Shown here one piece after another: positions 1-9,021 of a stretch of 64,000 nucleotides of DNA. Source of the DNA: Streptomyces umbrinus (GTDB lineage Bacteria; Actinomycetota; Actinomycetes; Streptomycetales; Streptomycetaceae). The stretch spans positions 6,758,001-6,822,000 of the forward strand of contig NZ_JAUSZI010000002.1 in NCBI RefSeq assembly GCF_030817415.1, in the 5' to 3' direction. Under the pieces are notes generated by a model. The model was given only the letters and a program-made list of their open reading frames with translations, was not told the DNA's origin and searched no databases. Both the position numbers and the translations under genes were made by a program. Numbering within the stretch: the first letter of the stretch is position 1; every line of letters starts with the position of its first letter.

Positions 1-206
1 CCGACCTTCTGGCCGACGGGCAGATTGTCAAGGAAATGCGCCTGCGCGGCGTCGTCGGCACGACCGACGGCTCGACGCTGGTGCAGTTGTCCACCACCGG
101 TCCCGTGCCCGAGACACATGACCAAGCAATGGCGCTCGGCCGTGAACTCGCCGCCGAGATGCTTGCCAAGGGCGCGGCCGGTCTGATGGGGGAGCGAGCA
201 CATTGA
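1..206 (+). CDS. hemC: Hydroxymethylbilane synthase (porphobilinogen deaminase), C-terminal end only
   Basis: The reading frame is open from the left edge and ends with TGA at 204-206. The visible 67 residues run from DLLADGQIVKEMRLRG to LMGERAH and match the C-terminal domain of HemC, which polymerises four porphobilinogens into hydroxymethylbilane in the cytoplasm. The catalytic core and cofactor cysteine lie outside the window. The stop overlaps the TTG start of the hemD fusion by three bases, so the two are probably translationally coupled. Identification rests on the tail sequence plus the hemD and hemB context. Confidence 0.88.
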   Translation, partial: DLLADGQIVKEMRLRGVVGTTDGSTLVQLSTTGPVPETHDQAMALGRELAAEMLAKGAAGLMGERAH

Positions 207-1888
207 GCCCCACCACCCTTCCCGCCGGCCTCGAACACGGGCACGTCACCTTCCTCGGTGCCGGACCCGGGGATCCGGGACTGCTGACTCTGCGCGCCGT
301 CGAGGCGCTGGCGAACGCGGATGTCCTGGTCGCCGAACCCGAAGTGATCGACGTCGTCCGCACGCACGCCAGACGAAACGTCACCGTGCTCGACACCGAT
401 TCGGGCCCGAGCCCGGACACGCCTCAGCTAACGGTAGTTGACGGTGCGTCAACCACCTCTGGCGTCCCCGCGTCGAAGGACGCGGCCAATATTGTCATGG
501 AGGCCGCGAGGGGTGGCAGGCGGGTCGTCCGTGCCGTCTCCGGTGACCCCGGACTTGACGCGTATGCCGCCGAGGAGATGCTCGCCTGCGCTGCCGCGGG
601 TGTGCCCTTCGAGGTCGTTCCCGGTGTCGCCGCCGCGGTCGGTGTGCCTGCTTACGCGGGTGTGCCGTTGCGGGACGCCCAGGGGGCGGACGTGCGGTTC
701 GTGGACGCCCGTACCGCGTCCGGGCGTTGCTGGACCGAGGTCGGGGCGTCGGACGGGACCGTTGTCGTCTCGGCGACCCTTGATTCTGTGGGTGCCGCTG
801 CGGGGGAGCTTGTCGCCGCGGGGCGTAAGCCCGATACGCCTATGACGGTTACGGTCGCCGGTACTACTACTCGGCAGCGGACCTGGGTCGCGACGCTCGG
901 GACCATCGCGCAGACGCTCAAGCAGGCCAAGGTGCTGCCCTCGCCCGATGGCGGGCGGCCGGTGATAGCCGTGGTCGGTGAGCGTTCCGCCGCCGCCCAG
1001 CGCGACCAGTTGTCGTGGTTCGAGTCCAAGCCGCTGTTCGGCTGGAAGGTGCTCGTGCCGCGTACCAAGGAGCAGGCGGCTTCGCTCTCCGACCAGCTGC
1101 GGTCGTACGGGGCCGTTCCGCACGAGGTGCCGACGATCGCCGTCGAGCCGCCGCGGACGCCTCAGCAGATGGAGCGGGCCGTGAAGGGGCTCGTGACCGG
1201 GCGGTACGAGTGGATCGCCTTCACGTCGGTGAACGCGGTCAAGGCCGTGCGGGAGAAGTTCGAGGAGTACGGGCTTGATGCGCGTGCTTTTGCGGGGATC
1301 AAGGTTGCCGCTGTGGGGGAGCAGACCGCCAAGGCGTTGGTCGCCTTTGGTGTGAAGCCGGATCTGGTGCCCAGTGGGGAGCAGTCGGCTGCTGGGTTGT
1401 TGGAGGACTGGCCTCCTTATGATCCTGTTTTTGATCCGATCGATCGGGTGTTTCTGCCTCGGGCCGATATCGCTACGGAGACGTTGGTGGCTGGGCTCAT
1501 TGAGTTGGGCTGGGAGGTTGATGACGTCACTGCCTATCGGACCGTGCGAGCCTCGCCTCCGCCTGCGGAGACTCGGGAGGCGATCAAGGGGGGTGGGTTC
1601 GATGCCGTTCTCTTTACGTCGTCCTCGACGGTGCGGAATCTCGTGGGTATTGCCGGGAAGCCTCACAACGTGACCGTCATTGCCTGTATCGGGCCTGCCA
1701 CGGCGAAGACCGCCGAGGAGCATGGGCTGCGGGTCGATGTCATGGCTCCGGAGCCGTCTGTGCATCGGCTGGCCGAGGCGTTGGCGGACTTCGGGCTTCG
1801 TCGGCGGGCTGCGGCGCTTGAGGCCGGGGATCCTGTTACTCGGCCCAGTGAGCGGCGGCCGGGGTCTCGGCGGCGGCGTTCTACGTAG
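203..1888 (+). CDS. hemD: Uroporphyrinogen-III methyltransferase / uroporphyrinogen-III synthase fusion
   Basis: This 561-residue protein has two enzymes in one chain. Residues about 10-255 form a tetrapyrrole methylase (SUMT/CobA type): the glycine-rich FLGAGPGDPGLLTL start and the later VSGDPGLDAYA segment are the S-adenosylmethionine site, so it can make precorrin-2. Residues about 270-530 are a HemD synthase domain (VLVPRTKEQAASL, AFTSVNAV, FTSSSTV), which closes hydroxymethylbilane to uroporphyrinogen III. The fusion is known in actinobacteria and places siroheme/cobalamin and heme branching on one protein. The TTG start is chosen because it overlaps the hemC stop. The last 20 residues are basic and low complexity. 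The 3' half uses many more T-ending codons than the 5' half. Confidence 0.93.
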   Translation: MSPTTLPAGLEHGHVTFLGAGPGDPGLLTLRAVEALANADVLVAEPEVIDVVRTHARRNVTVLDTDSGPSPDTPQLTVVDGASTTSGVPASKDAANIVMEAARGGRRVVRAVSGDPGLDAYAAEEMLACAAAGVPFEVVPGVAAAVGVPAYAGVPLRDAQGADVRFVDARTASGRCWTEVGASDGTVVVSATLDSVGAAAGELVAAGRKPDTPMTVTVAGTTTRQRTWVATLGTIAQTLKQAKVLPSPDGGRPVIAVVGERSAAAQRDQLSWFESKPLFGWKVLVPRTKEQAASLSDQLRSYGAVPHEVPTIAVEPPRTPQQMERAVKGLVTGRYEWIAFTSVNAVKAVREKFEEYGLDARAFAGIKVAAVGEQTAKALVAFGVKPDLVPSGEQSAAGLLEDWPPYDPVFDPIDRVFLPRADIATETLVAGLIELGWEVDDVTAYRTVRASPPPAETREAIKGGGFDAVLFTSSSTVRNLVGIAGKPHNVTVIACIGPATAKTAEEHGLRVDVMAPEPSVHRLAEALADFGLRRRAAALEAGDPVTRPSERRPGSRRRRST

Positions 1889-1960
1889 CGGCGCGTTCGC
1901 CTTGCGGTCCGTGGCGCGTTGGTCTTGGGGCGCGCGCGGGCCGTGCCGGGGTCTTGGGGC

Positions 1961-2079
1961 GCGGGCCGTGCCGGTACGTCGAGCCCGCCGCGTGCCGGGT
2001 GTACGGCCGTGGGTTTTAAGGGTTCTGCTTGCATGAGGAGCCCTATGCGGCGGGCTTTCGACGTACCGGCACGGCCCGC
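1961..2079. repeat. Long imperfect inverted repeat between convergent genes
   Basis: The arm at 1961-1993 (starting GCGGGCCGTGCCGGTACGTC) matches the reverse complement of 2045-2079 over about 31 bp, with a 2-base insertion. About 51 bases lie between the arms. It sits between the ends of hemD (+) and the FAD oxidase (-), so it may act as a bidirectional terminator. The arms are much longer than a usual terminator and could also be the ends of a small mobile palindromic element. Confidence 0.75.
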
Positions 2080-2120
2080 TCCCGTGTGTTCTTGGCTGCG
2101 GGTGCGGGCGGGTGGTCGTT

Positions 2121-3512
2121 TTATGCCGCTGGGGGCACCGCGTGGCCGTAGCGGAGCAGGTTGGCCGGGTCGTGGGTGGCCTTGGTGCGTTGTAGGTGCT
2201 TGTAGGCCTCTGGGGTCCAGGCTCGGGCTCGGTCTGCTTCTGTGCCGGGGGTGCCGTGGATGTTGACCATGGTGAGGCCCGTGCCGTAGGGGGTCATTGC
2301 TTGTTGTAGGGCTGTTGTGGCTTCTTCTACTGCTTCTGCGGTTTTTGGGTCGGGCAGGATTGCTACCGATTCCAGGAAGTACGTGGCGTCGCGGGCGCAG
2401 ACCGCGTCCGGTGTGGGGGCCGGGCGGGACAGTGCGCCGCCCATGTGGCGGAGTTCGACCAGGAGGAGGGGGCAGTCCGTGGCTGTCGGGCCCACCTGGT
2501 CGAGGAACGTCTGGATGGCCTCGGGGGTGAGGTCGTGGAGCAGGGCGCATGATTCGCGGGCGGGGAGTGGGTCCTCGGGTTCCGCGTAGATCTGGTCCAC
2601 CGCCGTGTAGTCCATCGGAGCGATGGTGTCGATCACCGGTGGTGCGGCTGCGCGTATGGGGGTCAGGAGGGGTTCGCCCTCTGTTGGGTCGCCTGTCCAG
2701 GCGACCGCTGTTCGGGACCAGAAGCCGCCTCGCAGGGGCTCCGGGATCTGGGGGAGCGGTGGGAGGCGTAGCAGGCTGAATGCCGTGCACATCTCCGGGG
2801 GGAGCGTGGGGGTCCAGGCCGCGTACGCGTTGAGGAGGGCCTCCGCGTCCGTGCCCGCGCAGTAGATCGCGCCGCCGAGGATGCGGGTGAGCGGGATCAG
2901 CTCGGTCACCAATGAGGTCACGATGCCTACGTTGCCCTTGCCGCCGCGCAGGGCCCGGAACAGGTCGGGCTCGTGGGTCGCGTCCGTTTCGTGCAGGACT
3001 CCGTCCGGGGTCACCACCTGGAAGGAGCGGACCAGGTCGGACGCGTAGCCGTAGGTCCGGCCCAGGACCGGCAGGCCGCCGCCCAGCGTGTAGCCGATCA
3101 CACCCACGTCGGTCGAGGAGCCGTTGAGTGCGGCCAGGCCGTGAGGTGCGGCCGCCTCCAGGACGTCTCGCCATTTCGCTCCGGCGGACACCGTCGCTGT
3201 GCGTTCGGCCGGGTCGATCCGTACGTCGGTCATGCGGCTGGTGTTGATCAGCAGGCCGTCGTCGATCGGGAAGTTCGCGCCGTGGCCCGTCGCCTGGACC
3301 GAGACGGGGGTGCCTGTCGCGGTCGCCCAGCGGAGTGCCGCGACGATGTCGTCCGTTCCCGTTGCCCCGATCACGATGTCCGGTGCGTGGCGCTGCGACA
3401 GGTTGAAGCCCGTGACCTCTGCCGTGTACGCCTCGTCGTCGGGTCTCAGGACCGGGCCCCGGATCTCCGAGAGGGCGAACAGGTTGGGGGTGGGGGTGTG
3501 CGCGGTCGTCAT
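2121..3512 (-). CDS. FAD-binding oxidoreductase, berberine-bridge/PCMH type
   Basis: The protein has 463 residues. The N-terminal half is an FAD-binding PCMH domain: IVIGATGTDDIVAALRWA, then QATGHGANFPIDDGLLINTSRM, where the GHG histidine is at the position often used for covalent flavin attachment, then GYTLGGGLPVLGRTYG. A substrate domain follows, and the C-terminus DPANLLRYGHAVPPAA is a BBE motif next to the flavin. The substrate cannot be read from sequence; relatives oxidise sugars, alcohols or secondary metabolites. The ATG at 3512 is chosen because CAGGAGG lies just upstream; an open frame continues further but into the promoter gap before hemB. It is divergent from hemB and convergent with hemD. 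Confidence 0.85.
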   Translation of the reverse strand: MTTAHTPTPNLFALSEIRGPVLRPDDEAYTAEVTGFNLSQRHAPDIVIGATGTDDIVAALRWATATGTPVSVQATGHGANFPIDDGLLINTSRMTDVRIDPAERTATVSAGAKWRDVLEAAAPHGLAALNGSSTDVGVIGYTLGGGLPVLGRTYGYASDLVRSFQVVTPDGVLHETDATHEPDLFRALRGGKGNVGIVTSLVTELIPLTRILGGAIYCAGTDAEALLNAYAAWTPTLPPEMCTAFSLLRLPPLPQIPEPLRGGFWSRTAVAWTGDPTEGEPLLTPIRAAAPPVIDTIAPMDYTAVDQIYAEPEDPLPARESCALLHDLTPEAIQTFLDQVGPTATDCPLLLVELRHMGGALSRPAPTPDAVCARDATYFLESVAILPDPKTAEAVEEATTALQQAMTPYGTGLTMVNIHGTPGTEADRARAWTPEAYKHLQRTKATHDPANLLRYGHAVPPAA

Positions 3513-3663
3513 CGCGTCCTCCTGCCCAGAGAGGCCGTCGGGTCCTTGTCCCACCAGCTTGGACCCGGGGTGCCCCTGGCGCATGTGGGGGAGGGGCGGA
3601 GGGGCCTGTGGCGCCGACCGGGCGTCGGCAAAGGGAGGTCCGGGGCGGGCGTAGCTTAGGTGT

Positions 3664-4656
3664 ATGACGACGTACGGATCCTTTCCCGGCAGTCGGCCGC
3701 GGCGGCTGCGGACCACCCCCGTGATGCGGCGCATGGTCGCCGAGACCCGGCTGCATCCCGCTGACTTCATCCTCCCCGCGTTCGTGCGTGAGGGAGTGGC
3801 CGAACCTGTGCCTATTGCAGCGATGCCTGGCGTTGTGCAGCACACGCGGGACAGTCTGAAGAAGGCTGCCGCGGAGGCCGTGGCGGCCGGGATCTCCGGG
3901 ATCATGCTGTTCGGTGTTCCGGAGGAGTCGAAGAAGGACGCTGTGGGGACGCCGGGGACCGATCCTGACGGGATTCTGCAGGTCGCCCTTCGGGATGTGC
4001 GGGCCGAGGTCGGCGACGAGCTGTTGGTGATGTCCGATCTGTGTCTTGATGAGACCACTGATCATGGACATTGTGGGGTGTTGGACGGTCAGGGGCGCGT
4101 TGACAACGATGCGACCCTGGAGCGGTATGCCGAGATGGCTCAGGTGCAGGCCGATGCCGGGGCCCATGTGGTGGGGCCCAGCGGGATGATGGACGGCCAG
4201 ATCGGCGTCGTGCGTGATGCTCTTGATCAGATCGGGCGCGAGGACGTGGCGATTCTGGCGTACACCGTCAAGTACTCCTCCGCCTTCTTCGGGCCCTTCC
4301 GGGAAGCCGTCGGCTCGTCGTTGAAGGGCGACCGGAAGACCTATCAGCAGGATCCCGCCAATGCGCGTGAGTCCCTGCGGGAGCTGGCCCTCGATCTGGA
4401 GGAAGGGGCCGACATGGTGATGGTCAAGCCGGCCGGCCCGTACCTCGACATCCTCGCGCGGGTCGCGGATGCCGTGGAAGTGCCTGTGGCTGCCTACCAG
4501 ATCTCCGGTGAGTACTCGATGGTCGAAGCCGCCGCCGAGAAGGGGTGGATCGACCGGGATCAGGCGATCCTGGAGACGCTCACCGGGATCAAGCGGGCCG
4601 GCGCCCAGAACATCCTCACGTACTGGGCGACCGAGGTGGCGCAGAAGCTGCGCTGA
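3664..4656 (+). CDS. hemB: Delta-aminolevulinic acid dehydratase (porphobilinogen synthase)
   Basis: The 330-residue HemB condenses two 5-aminolevulinates to porphobilinogen. Both Schiff-base lysine segments are present: [17 protein letters not shown] near residue 205 and [14 protein letters not shown] near residue 255. The metal segment [14 protein letters not shown] has Asp and Thr at positions where zinc-dependent enzymes carry extra cysteines, so this looks like a magnesium-type enzyme, as in many bacteria. Length is normal. It is separated from hemCD by the opposite-strand FAD oxidase. Its stop lies only 9 bases from the end of the convergent DUF4232 gene, so there is no room for a separate terminator. 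Confidence 0.96.
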   Translation: MTTYGSFPGSRPRRLRTTPVMRRMVAETRLHPADFILPAFVREGVAEPVPIAAMPGVVQHTRDSLKKAAAEAVAAGISGIMLFGVPEESKKDAVGTPGTDPDGILQVALRDVRAEVGDELLVMSDLCLDETTDHGHCGVLDGQGRVDNDATLERYAEMAQVQADAGAHVVGPSGMMDGQIGVVRDALDQIGREDVAILAYTVKYSSAFFGPFREAVGSSLKGDRKTYQQDPANARESLRELALDLEEGADMVMVKPAGPYLDILARVADAVEVPVAAYQISGEYSMVEAAAEKGWIDRDQAILETLTGIKRAGAQNILTYWATEVAQKLR

Positions 4657-4665
4657 GCCCCTTCC

Positions 4666-5394
4666 CTACCAGGTGAGGGCGTCCGCCATCGTCTGCTGCC
4701 AGTACGTGACGGAGATCGAGTCGTCCACGTACACGCCCTTGGCGGGCAGCGACGGCTTCGACGCGGCTCCCGAGTCCTTGTTCAGGTAGACCTCCAGCGA
4801 CTTGGCCGTGTAGCCGTTGGAGCCGCTGCCGTCCGCCGCCGAGAGGCGCACGCCCGCGTAACTCGACTCGCCCGGGGCCAGCGTGACCACCGCCTGCGGC
4901 TTGGAGTCCTCGAAGACCGGCGGGACCGACTGCGCCTCGCCGAAGCGGACGGCCGGGTAGCCGATCACGTTGCAGTTCTTCGAGCCGGTGTTGGTGACGG
5001 TGAGGAGAAGGTGGTTCAGGGGGCGGGAGACCACCGTGGCCGTCATGCGGGTGTTGGCGGCGGTGCAGGGCGTGCGGGTGGGGCCGGAGTCCTGCGAGTC
5101 CGACGACTTCGACGAGTCCGATGAGCCCTTCGAGCCCGTCGAGTTCTGCGCGCCCTTCCCGTCCTTGGGCTTGGAGTTCGAGTCCGACGAGGACGCCGCC
5201 TGCCCCGCGCCCGTGGTCGTCTCCTTGTTCTTCTGCGACTCGGACGTCGGCGTGGACGAGGGCTGGGACGTGGCGCCCGCCGACGCGCCCTCGTCGCGTA
5301 CGCCCTCTCCGTTGTTGCAGGCCGTCAGTGTCAGCGTGGCGACGGCGAGCGCTGCGGCGGCGAGGACACGGGTGCGGGTGGTGCGAGCGGACAT
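4666..5394 (-). CDS. DUF4232 domain lipoprotein
   Basis: The 242-residue protein begins with a basic stretch, a hydrophobic segment and the lipobox LTAC (MSARTTRTRVLAAAALAVATL...TAC), so it is probably a lipid-anchored protein on the outside of the membrane. A Ser/Thr/Lys-rich linker of about 80 residues follows. The DUF4232 domain starts at CTAANTRMTATVV and contains LLTVTNTGSKNCNVIGYPAV and LAPGESSYAGV, the usual beta-sandwich pattern with paired cysteines. Function is not established for the family. The ATG at 5394 has an AGGGGG ribosome site upstream. It is divergent from the HTH protein gene. Confidence 0.85.
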   Translation of the reverse strand: MSARTTRTRVLAAAALAVATLTLTACNNGEGVRDEGASAGATSQPSSTPTSESQKNKETTTGAGQAASSSDSNSKPKDGKGAQNSTGSKGSSDSSKSSDSQDSGPTRTPCTAANTRMTATVVSRPLNHLLLTVTNTGSKNCNVIGYPAVRFGEAQSVPPVFEDSKPQAVVTLAPGESSYAGVRLSAADGSGSNGYTAKSLEVYLNKDSGAASKPSLPAKGVYVDDSISVTYWQQTMADALTW

Positions 5395-5609
5395 GGGTGA
5401 TCCCCCTGATGCGGTACGGGCCTTGGTGCAGGCCGCTCGACCGAGTGACGGGAGCGGCGTGCTTGGATGGCCCAAGCTTGTGCGGCGACCTGTCCCGGCC
5501 GCCACACCTGCCGGGATTTCCGGGACGCCGGAACGCCCGTAATGGCTCTGACCTGGGGGAACGACCTTCCCCTGGAACGTCGATCCGGGACATGGAAGAG
5601 GGAGGAACG

Positions 5610-7007
5610 GTGGCGGGGGACGAGTTCTCGGAGCTCTTGGGACAGTTGAAGGAGCGGTCCGGGCTCAGTTACGGGGTGCTCGGGAAGCGGCTTCACACGA
5701 GTACGTCCACGCTTCACCGGTACGTCAACGGGGATGCCGTGCCGACGGACTACGCGCCCGTGGAGCGGTTCGCCCGCGCCTGCAAGGCCTCCCCCGAGGA
5801 ACTGGTGGAGCTGCATCGGCGGTGGGTCCTCGCGGATGCGCGGCGGGGGCAGAAGACGGGGGAGGGGCCTGGAGAGGGGGCCGCCCGGGGGTCTGCGGTG
5901 GGGTCGGGTGCGGGTTCGGTGGCGGGGGCTGTTGAGTCCGCTTCGGGCGGTGACCCGGCTTTGGCTTCGGACTCGCCCGCTGCTTGGGGGCCGGCTGCCG
6001 GGTCGGAGTCGTCTGCGGATGTGCCCGGCGGGGGCGATGTTCTCGGCTCAGGGTCCGAGGGCGAGCGTGCCGGGGCGTCGGACGCGCCCCGCGTGCGGCG
6101 GCGTACCGTCGTGCTCGCTGGTGCCGCCGTGGCCGCCGCGGTCGTGTCGGCCGCCCTCGTGGTGAATCTCGTGCCGGGCAAGAGCGACGACGGTGAGGGC
6201 AGGAAGCGGTCCGTGGGGGCCGCCGCCAAGACCGTCGACGAAAGTCCCGGGGCCAGTGCGTCCGGTGACGCGAAGGGCAGGTCCGCCTCGCCGTCCGCCT
6301 CGCGCAGCGGTACTCCGACCGCGTCCTCCTCCGCCTCCCGGAGCGCCGGGGCCGGGGCCGGGGCCGCGCAGGACTCCGGGGCCAAGGAGAGTGCCTCCGC
6401 GCCGACCGTCGCCGTCAACCCGTACAAGTGGGAGAACCCGTGCAGTCAGCACTACCTCGTCGACCGGAAGCCCGAGCAGGTGCCTCCGCCGCCGAGTGAG
6501 TCGGACGCGCGCGGGTGGGTCAGCGCGCTCGGCGGGGTCGCCGGCGGGCAGCAGATGCTCGCGCTGACCGTGCAGGGCACCGGGAAGGCCACCGTCGTCC
6601 TGGAGGAGCTGCACGTGCGGGTCGTGGAGAAGAGCGCGCCGCTCGCCTGGAACGACTACGAGATGGGCGTCGGGTGCGGTGGCGGGGTGGAGACGACGTC
6701 GTTCGCCGTGAATCTGGACGCGGGACGGCCCGCGACCTCGCCCAAGGCCGGGCAGCGCGACTTCCCGTACAAGGTGAGCGAGTCCGACCCCGAGGTCTTC
6801 TACATCTTCGCGGACGCCCGGGCGCACAACGTGAGCTGGTACCTGGAGCTCGACTGGTCCAGCGGGACCAAGCAGGGCACCGTACGCGTCGACAACAAGG
6901 GGCAGCCCTTCCGGACCAGCGGGAACGTGGGGCGGCCCGCGTACAACTACCCGCTCGGCGACTCCGAATGGGGGCGGAACGAGTACGAGCCCGATATTCC
7001 GGGCTGA
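5610..7007 (+). CDS. Membrane-anchored XRE-type helix-turn-helix protein with extracellular domain
   Basis: The predicted protein has about 465 residues from GTG at 5610, which follows GGGAGG at good spacing; ATG at 5592 is an in-frame alternative. Residues about 6-70 form an XRE-like HTH (SYGVLGKRLHTSTSTLHRYVNGDAVP). An Ala/Gly/Ser-rich linker follows, then one membrane helix near residues 165-187 (TVVLAGAAVAAAVVSAALVV), then a low-complexity Ser/Ala stretch and a folded C-terminal domain beginning near VNPYKWENPCSQHYLVDRK. This puts a DNA-binding or protein-binding head inside and a sensor-like domain outside. The ligand is unknown. It is divergent from the DUF4232 lipoprotein, with about 215 bases between starts. 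Confidence 0.78.
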   Translation: MAGDEFSELLGQLKERSGLSYGVLGKRLHTSTSTLHRYVNGDAVPTDYAPVERFARACKASPEELVELHRRWVLADARRGQKTGEGPGEGAARGSAVGSGAGSVAGAVESASGGDPALASDSPAAWGPAAGSESSADVPGGGDVLGSGSEGERAGASDAPRVRRRTVVLAGAAVAAAVVSAALVVNLVPGKSDDGEGRKRSVGAAAKTVDESPGASASGDAKGRSASPSASRSGTPTASSSASRSAGAGAGAAQDSGAKESASAPTVAVNPYKWENPCSQHYLVDRKPEQVPPPPSESDARGWVSALGGVAGGQQMLALTVQGTGKATVVLEELHVRVVEKSAPLAWNDYEMGVGCGGGVETTSFAVNLDAGRPATSPKAGQRDFPYKVSESDPEVFYIFADARAHNVSWYLELDWSSGTKQGTVRVDNKGQPFRTSGNVGRPAYNYPLGDSEWGRNEYEPDIPG

Positions 7008-7152
7008 GTGTCTCTCCGTTGCCGGCCGTGCGGTCGGCGGAACCCGGCGGACCCGATTCGCACAGTCGATCTGCCGGTCGGGGCACCATCAAGTCACCCC
7101 GAGAGTTAGGTTGTTGCTCGCTCGATGACGCGACTCTCCAGGGAGAGGCCCT

Positions 7153-8055
7153 ATGCCCGGTGACGCTCTCAGTCAGGACCCCGCAGAGCTGAGAAGGAGG
7201 ATCGACACCACCAGGGCACACCCGGCACGTGTCTACGACGTCTTCCTCGGGGGCAAGGACAACTACGACGTCGACCGGGCCGCTGCCGCCGCCGCGCTCG
7301 CGGCCAACCCGCGCGGCTACCTGGACGTCCGGCACAACCGCGACTTCCTGCGCCGGGCCGTGAACACGCTGACGGGCGAAGAGGGCATCCGGCAGTACCT
7401 GGACATCGGCACGGGGCTGCCGACCCAGGAGAACGTCCACCAGATCGCCCAGCGCCTCGCCCCCGACTCCCGGGTCGTGTACGTCGACAACGACCCGGTC
7501 GTCCTCGCCCACGCGCGCGCCCTGCTCACCAGCGGGCCCGAGGGCCTGACCGACTACATCGACGCCGACCTGGAGAACCCGGCCCAGATCCTCGAAGCGG
7601 CCGGCAAGACCCTCGACTTCGACCGGCCGGTCGCCCTCGCGCTCGTGGCGATCCTGCACTTCGTCGAGGACGAGAAGGCCTACCCGATCGTGCGCGAGCT
7701 GATCGACGCCCTGCCCTCGGGCAGCCGGCTCGTGCTCAGCCATCTCACCGAGGACCTCAACCCCGAGACCATCCGCGCGGTCCAGCGGACGTACACCGAG
7801 CGCGGGTTCACGTTCGTGCTGCGTTCGAAGGCGGAGGTCGAGCGGTTCCTCACCGAGAACGGCCTGGAGGTCGACGAGCCCGGCGTGGTCCCCGCCCACC
7901 ACTGGCGGCCCGACAACGCGGCGCCCGTCCCCGAGCAGCCCGAGCCCGGCTACTTCGAGGGCCTCGACGACATCGAGAAGGTCAGGTACCGCGACATCAA
8001 CGACGTGACGGACGCGGACATCAACGTGTACGCGGTCACGGGGCGCAAGCCCTGA
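7153..8055 (+). CDS. SAM-dependent methyltransferase, SAV2177 (DUF574) family
   Basis: The 300-residue protein fits Methyltransf_19. Signature segments are HPARVYDVFLGGKDNYDVDR near residue 20, QYLDIGTGLPTQENVHQIAQ (SAM-binding motif I) near residue 80, VVYVDNDPVVLAHARALL near residue 105, and a C-terminal HHWRPDN. The family is greatly expanded in Streptomyces and its substrates are mostly unknown. An AGGGAGAGG ribosome site precedes the ATG. A paralogue lies at 35236-36051 with the same motifs. The gene stands alone between an HTH gene and a convergent DUF4253 gene. Confidence 0.88.
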   Translation: MPGDALSQDPAELRRRIDTTRAHPARVYDVFLGGKDNYDVDRAAAAAALAANPRGYLDVRHNRDFLRRAVNTLTGEEGIRQYLDIGTGLPTQENVHQIAQRLAPDSRVVYVDNDPVVLAHARALLTSGPEGLTDYIDADLENPAQILEAAGKTLDFDRPVALALVAILHFVEDEKAYPIVRELIDALPSGSRLVLSHLTEDLNPETIRAVQRTYTERGFTFVLRSKAEVERFLTENGLEVDEPGVVPAHHWRPDNAAPVPEQPEPGYFEGLDDIEKVRYRDINDVTDADINVYAVTGRKP

Positions 8056-8088
8056 CGGTCGCAAGCCGCGAGCCCTGAGTCCTCAGGC

Positions 8089-8108
8089 CGGCCCGGAGTT
8101 CCGGGCCG
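8089..8108. terminator. Hairpin between convergent methyltransferase and DUF4253 genes
   Basis: CGGCCCGG-AGTT-CCGGGCCG is a perfect 8-bp stem with a 4-base loop in the gap between the two stop codons. There is no U-run, which is normal for Streptomyces. It could serve both genes. Confidence 0.6.
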
Positions 8109-8121
8109 ACCGCAGCCCGGC

Positions 8122-8919
8122 TCAGTCCCACCAGAACGTCCAGGAGCGTGCGCCGAGCACCTCGTGCCCGGCGTACGCCCGCAGGGAGCCGTGGCCGCTC
8201 TGCTCGATGTTGTCCGGGCAGAACGCGTAGTGCTCGGCGGCGACCGCCTCCGCCTCGGCCGGGGTCCGGGGCGGGGCCGCGACGGAGACGACCAGTTGGT
8301 CGTACGTCATCGCCACGATCCGTATCCCGAATCGGTCCTCCCAGGAGCGGAGCACCGCGCACAGCGGTGCCACGTCCTCCGTGTGGTTGACCGGGCCGCA
8401 CCAGCCGAGGGCCGCCGGGATGTCCGCGCTGCGGCGGGCCGGCACGAGGGCGATGTGCGCCCGCTCCAGCCAACTGCCGCCGCCGGTGAGGGAGTCGGCG
8501 ACCTCGGCCGCCCGCTCGTCCGGGTCGGCGTCCGGCGGGCCCGCCGCGGCGAGGCCCGGCCAGTCGGCGTCCTCCGACTCGGCCCCGCACTCCTCCCAGA
8601 GGTCCGCCAGCACCTCCTCCGCGTCGTGGTCGCCCGGATACGACGCGAGGTCGGGGTCCAACTCCCACTTGTCCGGGTGGGGTTCGCTGTCCGTGTCGGC
8701 GCCGAGCAGCACCGGGTGCAGGCCCGCCGTGCGGCGCGCGGACGCCAGCCGAAGCCAGTCGCCCGGCGCCGCCGGGGCGTCGGCCCGCCACAGCAGCGGT
8801 TCGTCCCAGGGGCCGTCGACCGTCGTGTCGAGCAGCGTCCCGGGCGGGAGGTCGAGACCGAGCGAGCGGCCGGTCGGGTCGGCCGCCAGCGTCGGCAGCT
8901 GGTTCGGAAGAGTCGCCAT
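8122..8919 (-). CDS. DUF4253 domain protein
   Basis: The 265-residue protein is acidic. Its C-terminal half, from about LALVPARRSADIPAALGW to HYAFCPDNIEQSGHGSLRAYA, matches the DUF4253 pattern, including the FGIRIVAMTYDQLVVSVAAPP core and the terminal WTFWWD. No catalytic motif is evident and the family function is unknown. The N-terminal region, about 100 residues starting MATLPNQLPTL, is typical of Streptomyces members. The ATG at 8919 is chosen by that typical N-terminus; an in-frame ATG at 8949 would add 10 residues. The ribosome site is weak for both. Confidence 0.75.
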   Translation of the reverse strand: MATLPNQLPTLAADPTGRSLGLDLPPGTLLDTTVDGPWDEPLLWRADAPAAPGDWLRLASARRTAGLHPVLLGADTDSEPHPDKWELDPDLASYPGDHDAEEVLADLWEECGAESEDADWPGLAAAGPPDADPDERAAEVADSLTGGGSWLERAHIALVPARRSADIPAALGWCGPVNHTEDVAPLCAVLRSWEDRFGIRIVAMTYDQLVVSVAAPPRTPAEAEAVAAEHYAFCPDNIEQSGHGSLRAYAGHEVLGARSWTFWWD

Positions 8920-9021
8920 GCAGGTGACTTTAGGGCCCGGCACTGACAATGCCCGCGGGGGTCGCGTCGGCCCTGGTCGGCAGTGCGCGGTCCCTTCGCG
9001 GCAGCCCTGTTGCGGGGGCCG

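Noticed and set aside
1663..4167. An 834-codon open frame on the minus strand across hemD, the FAD oxidase and hemB
   Set aside because: It overlaps three clear genes, has Arg/Pro/Gly/His-rich low-complexity composition and no domain; it is a GC-rich shadow frame.
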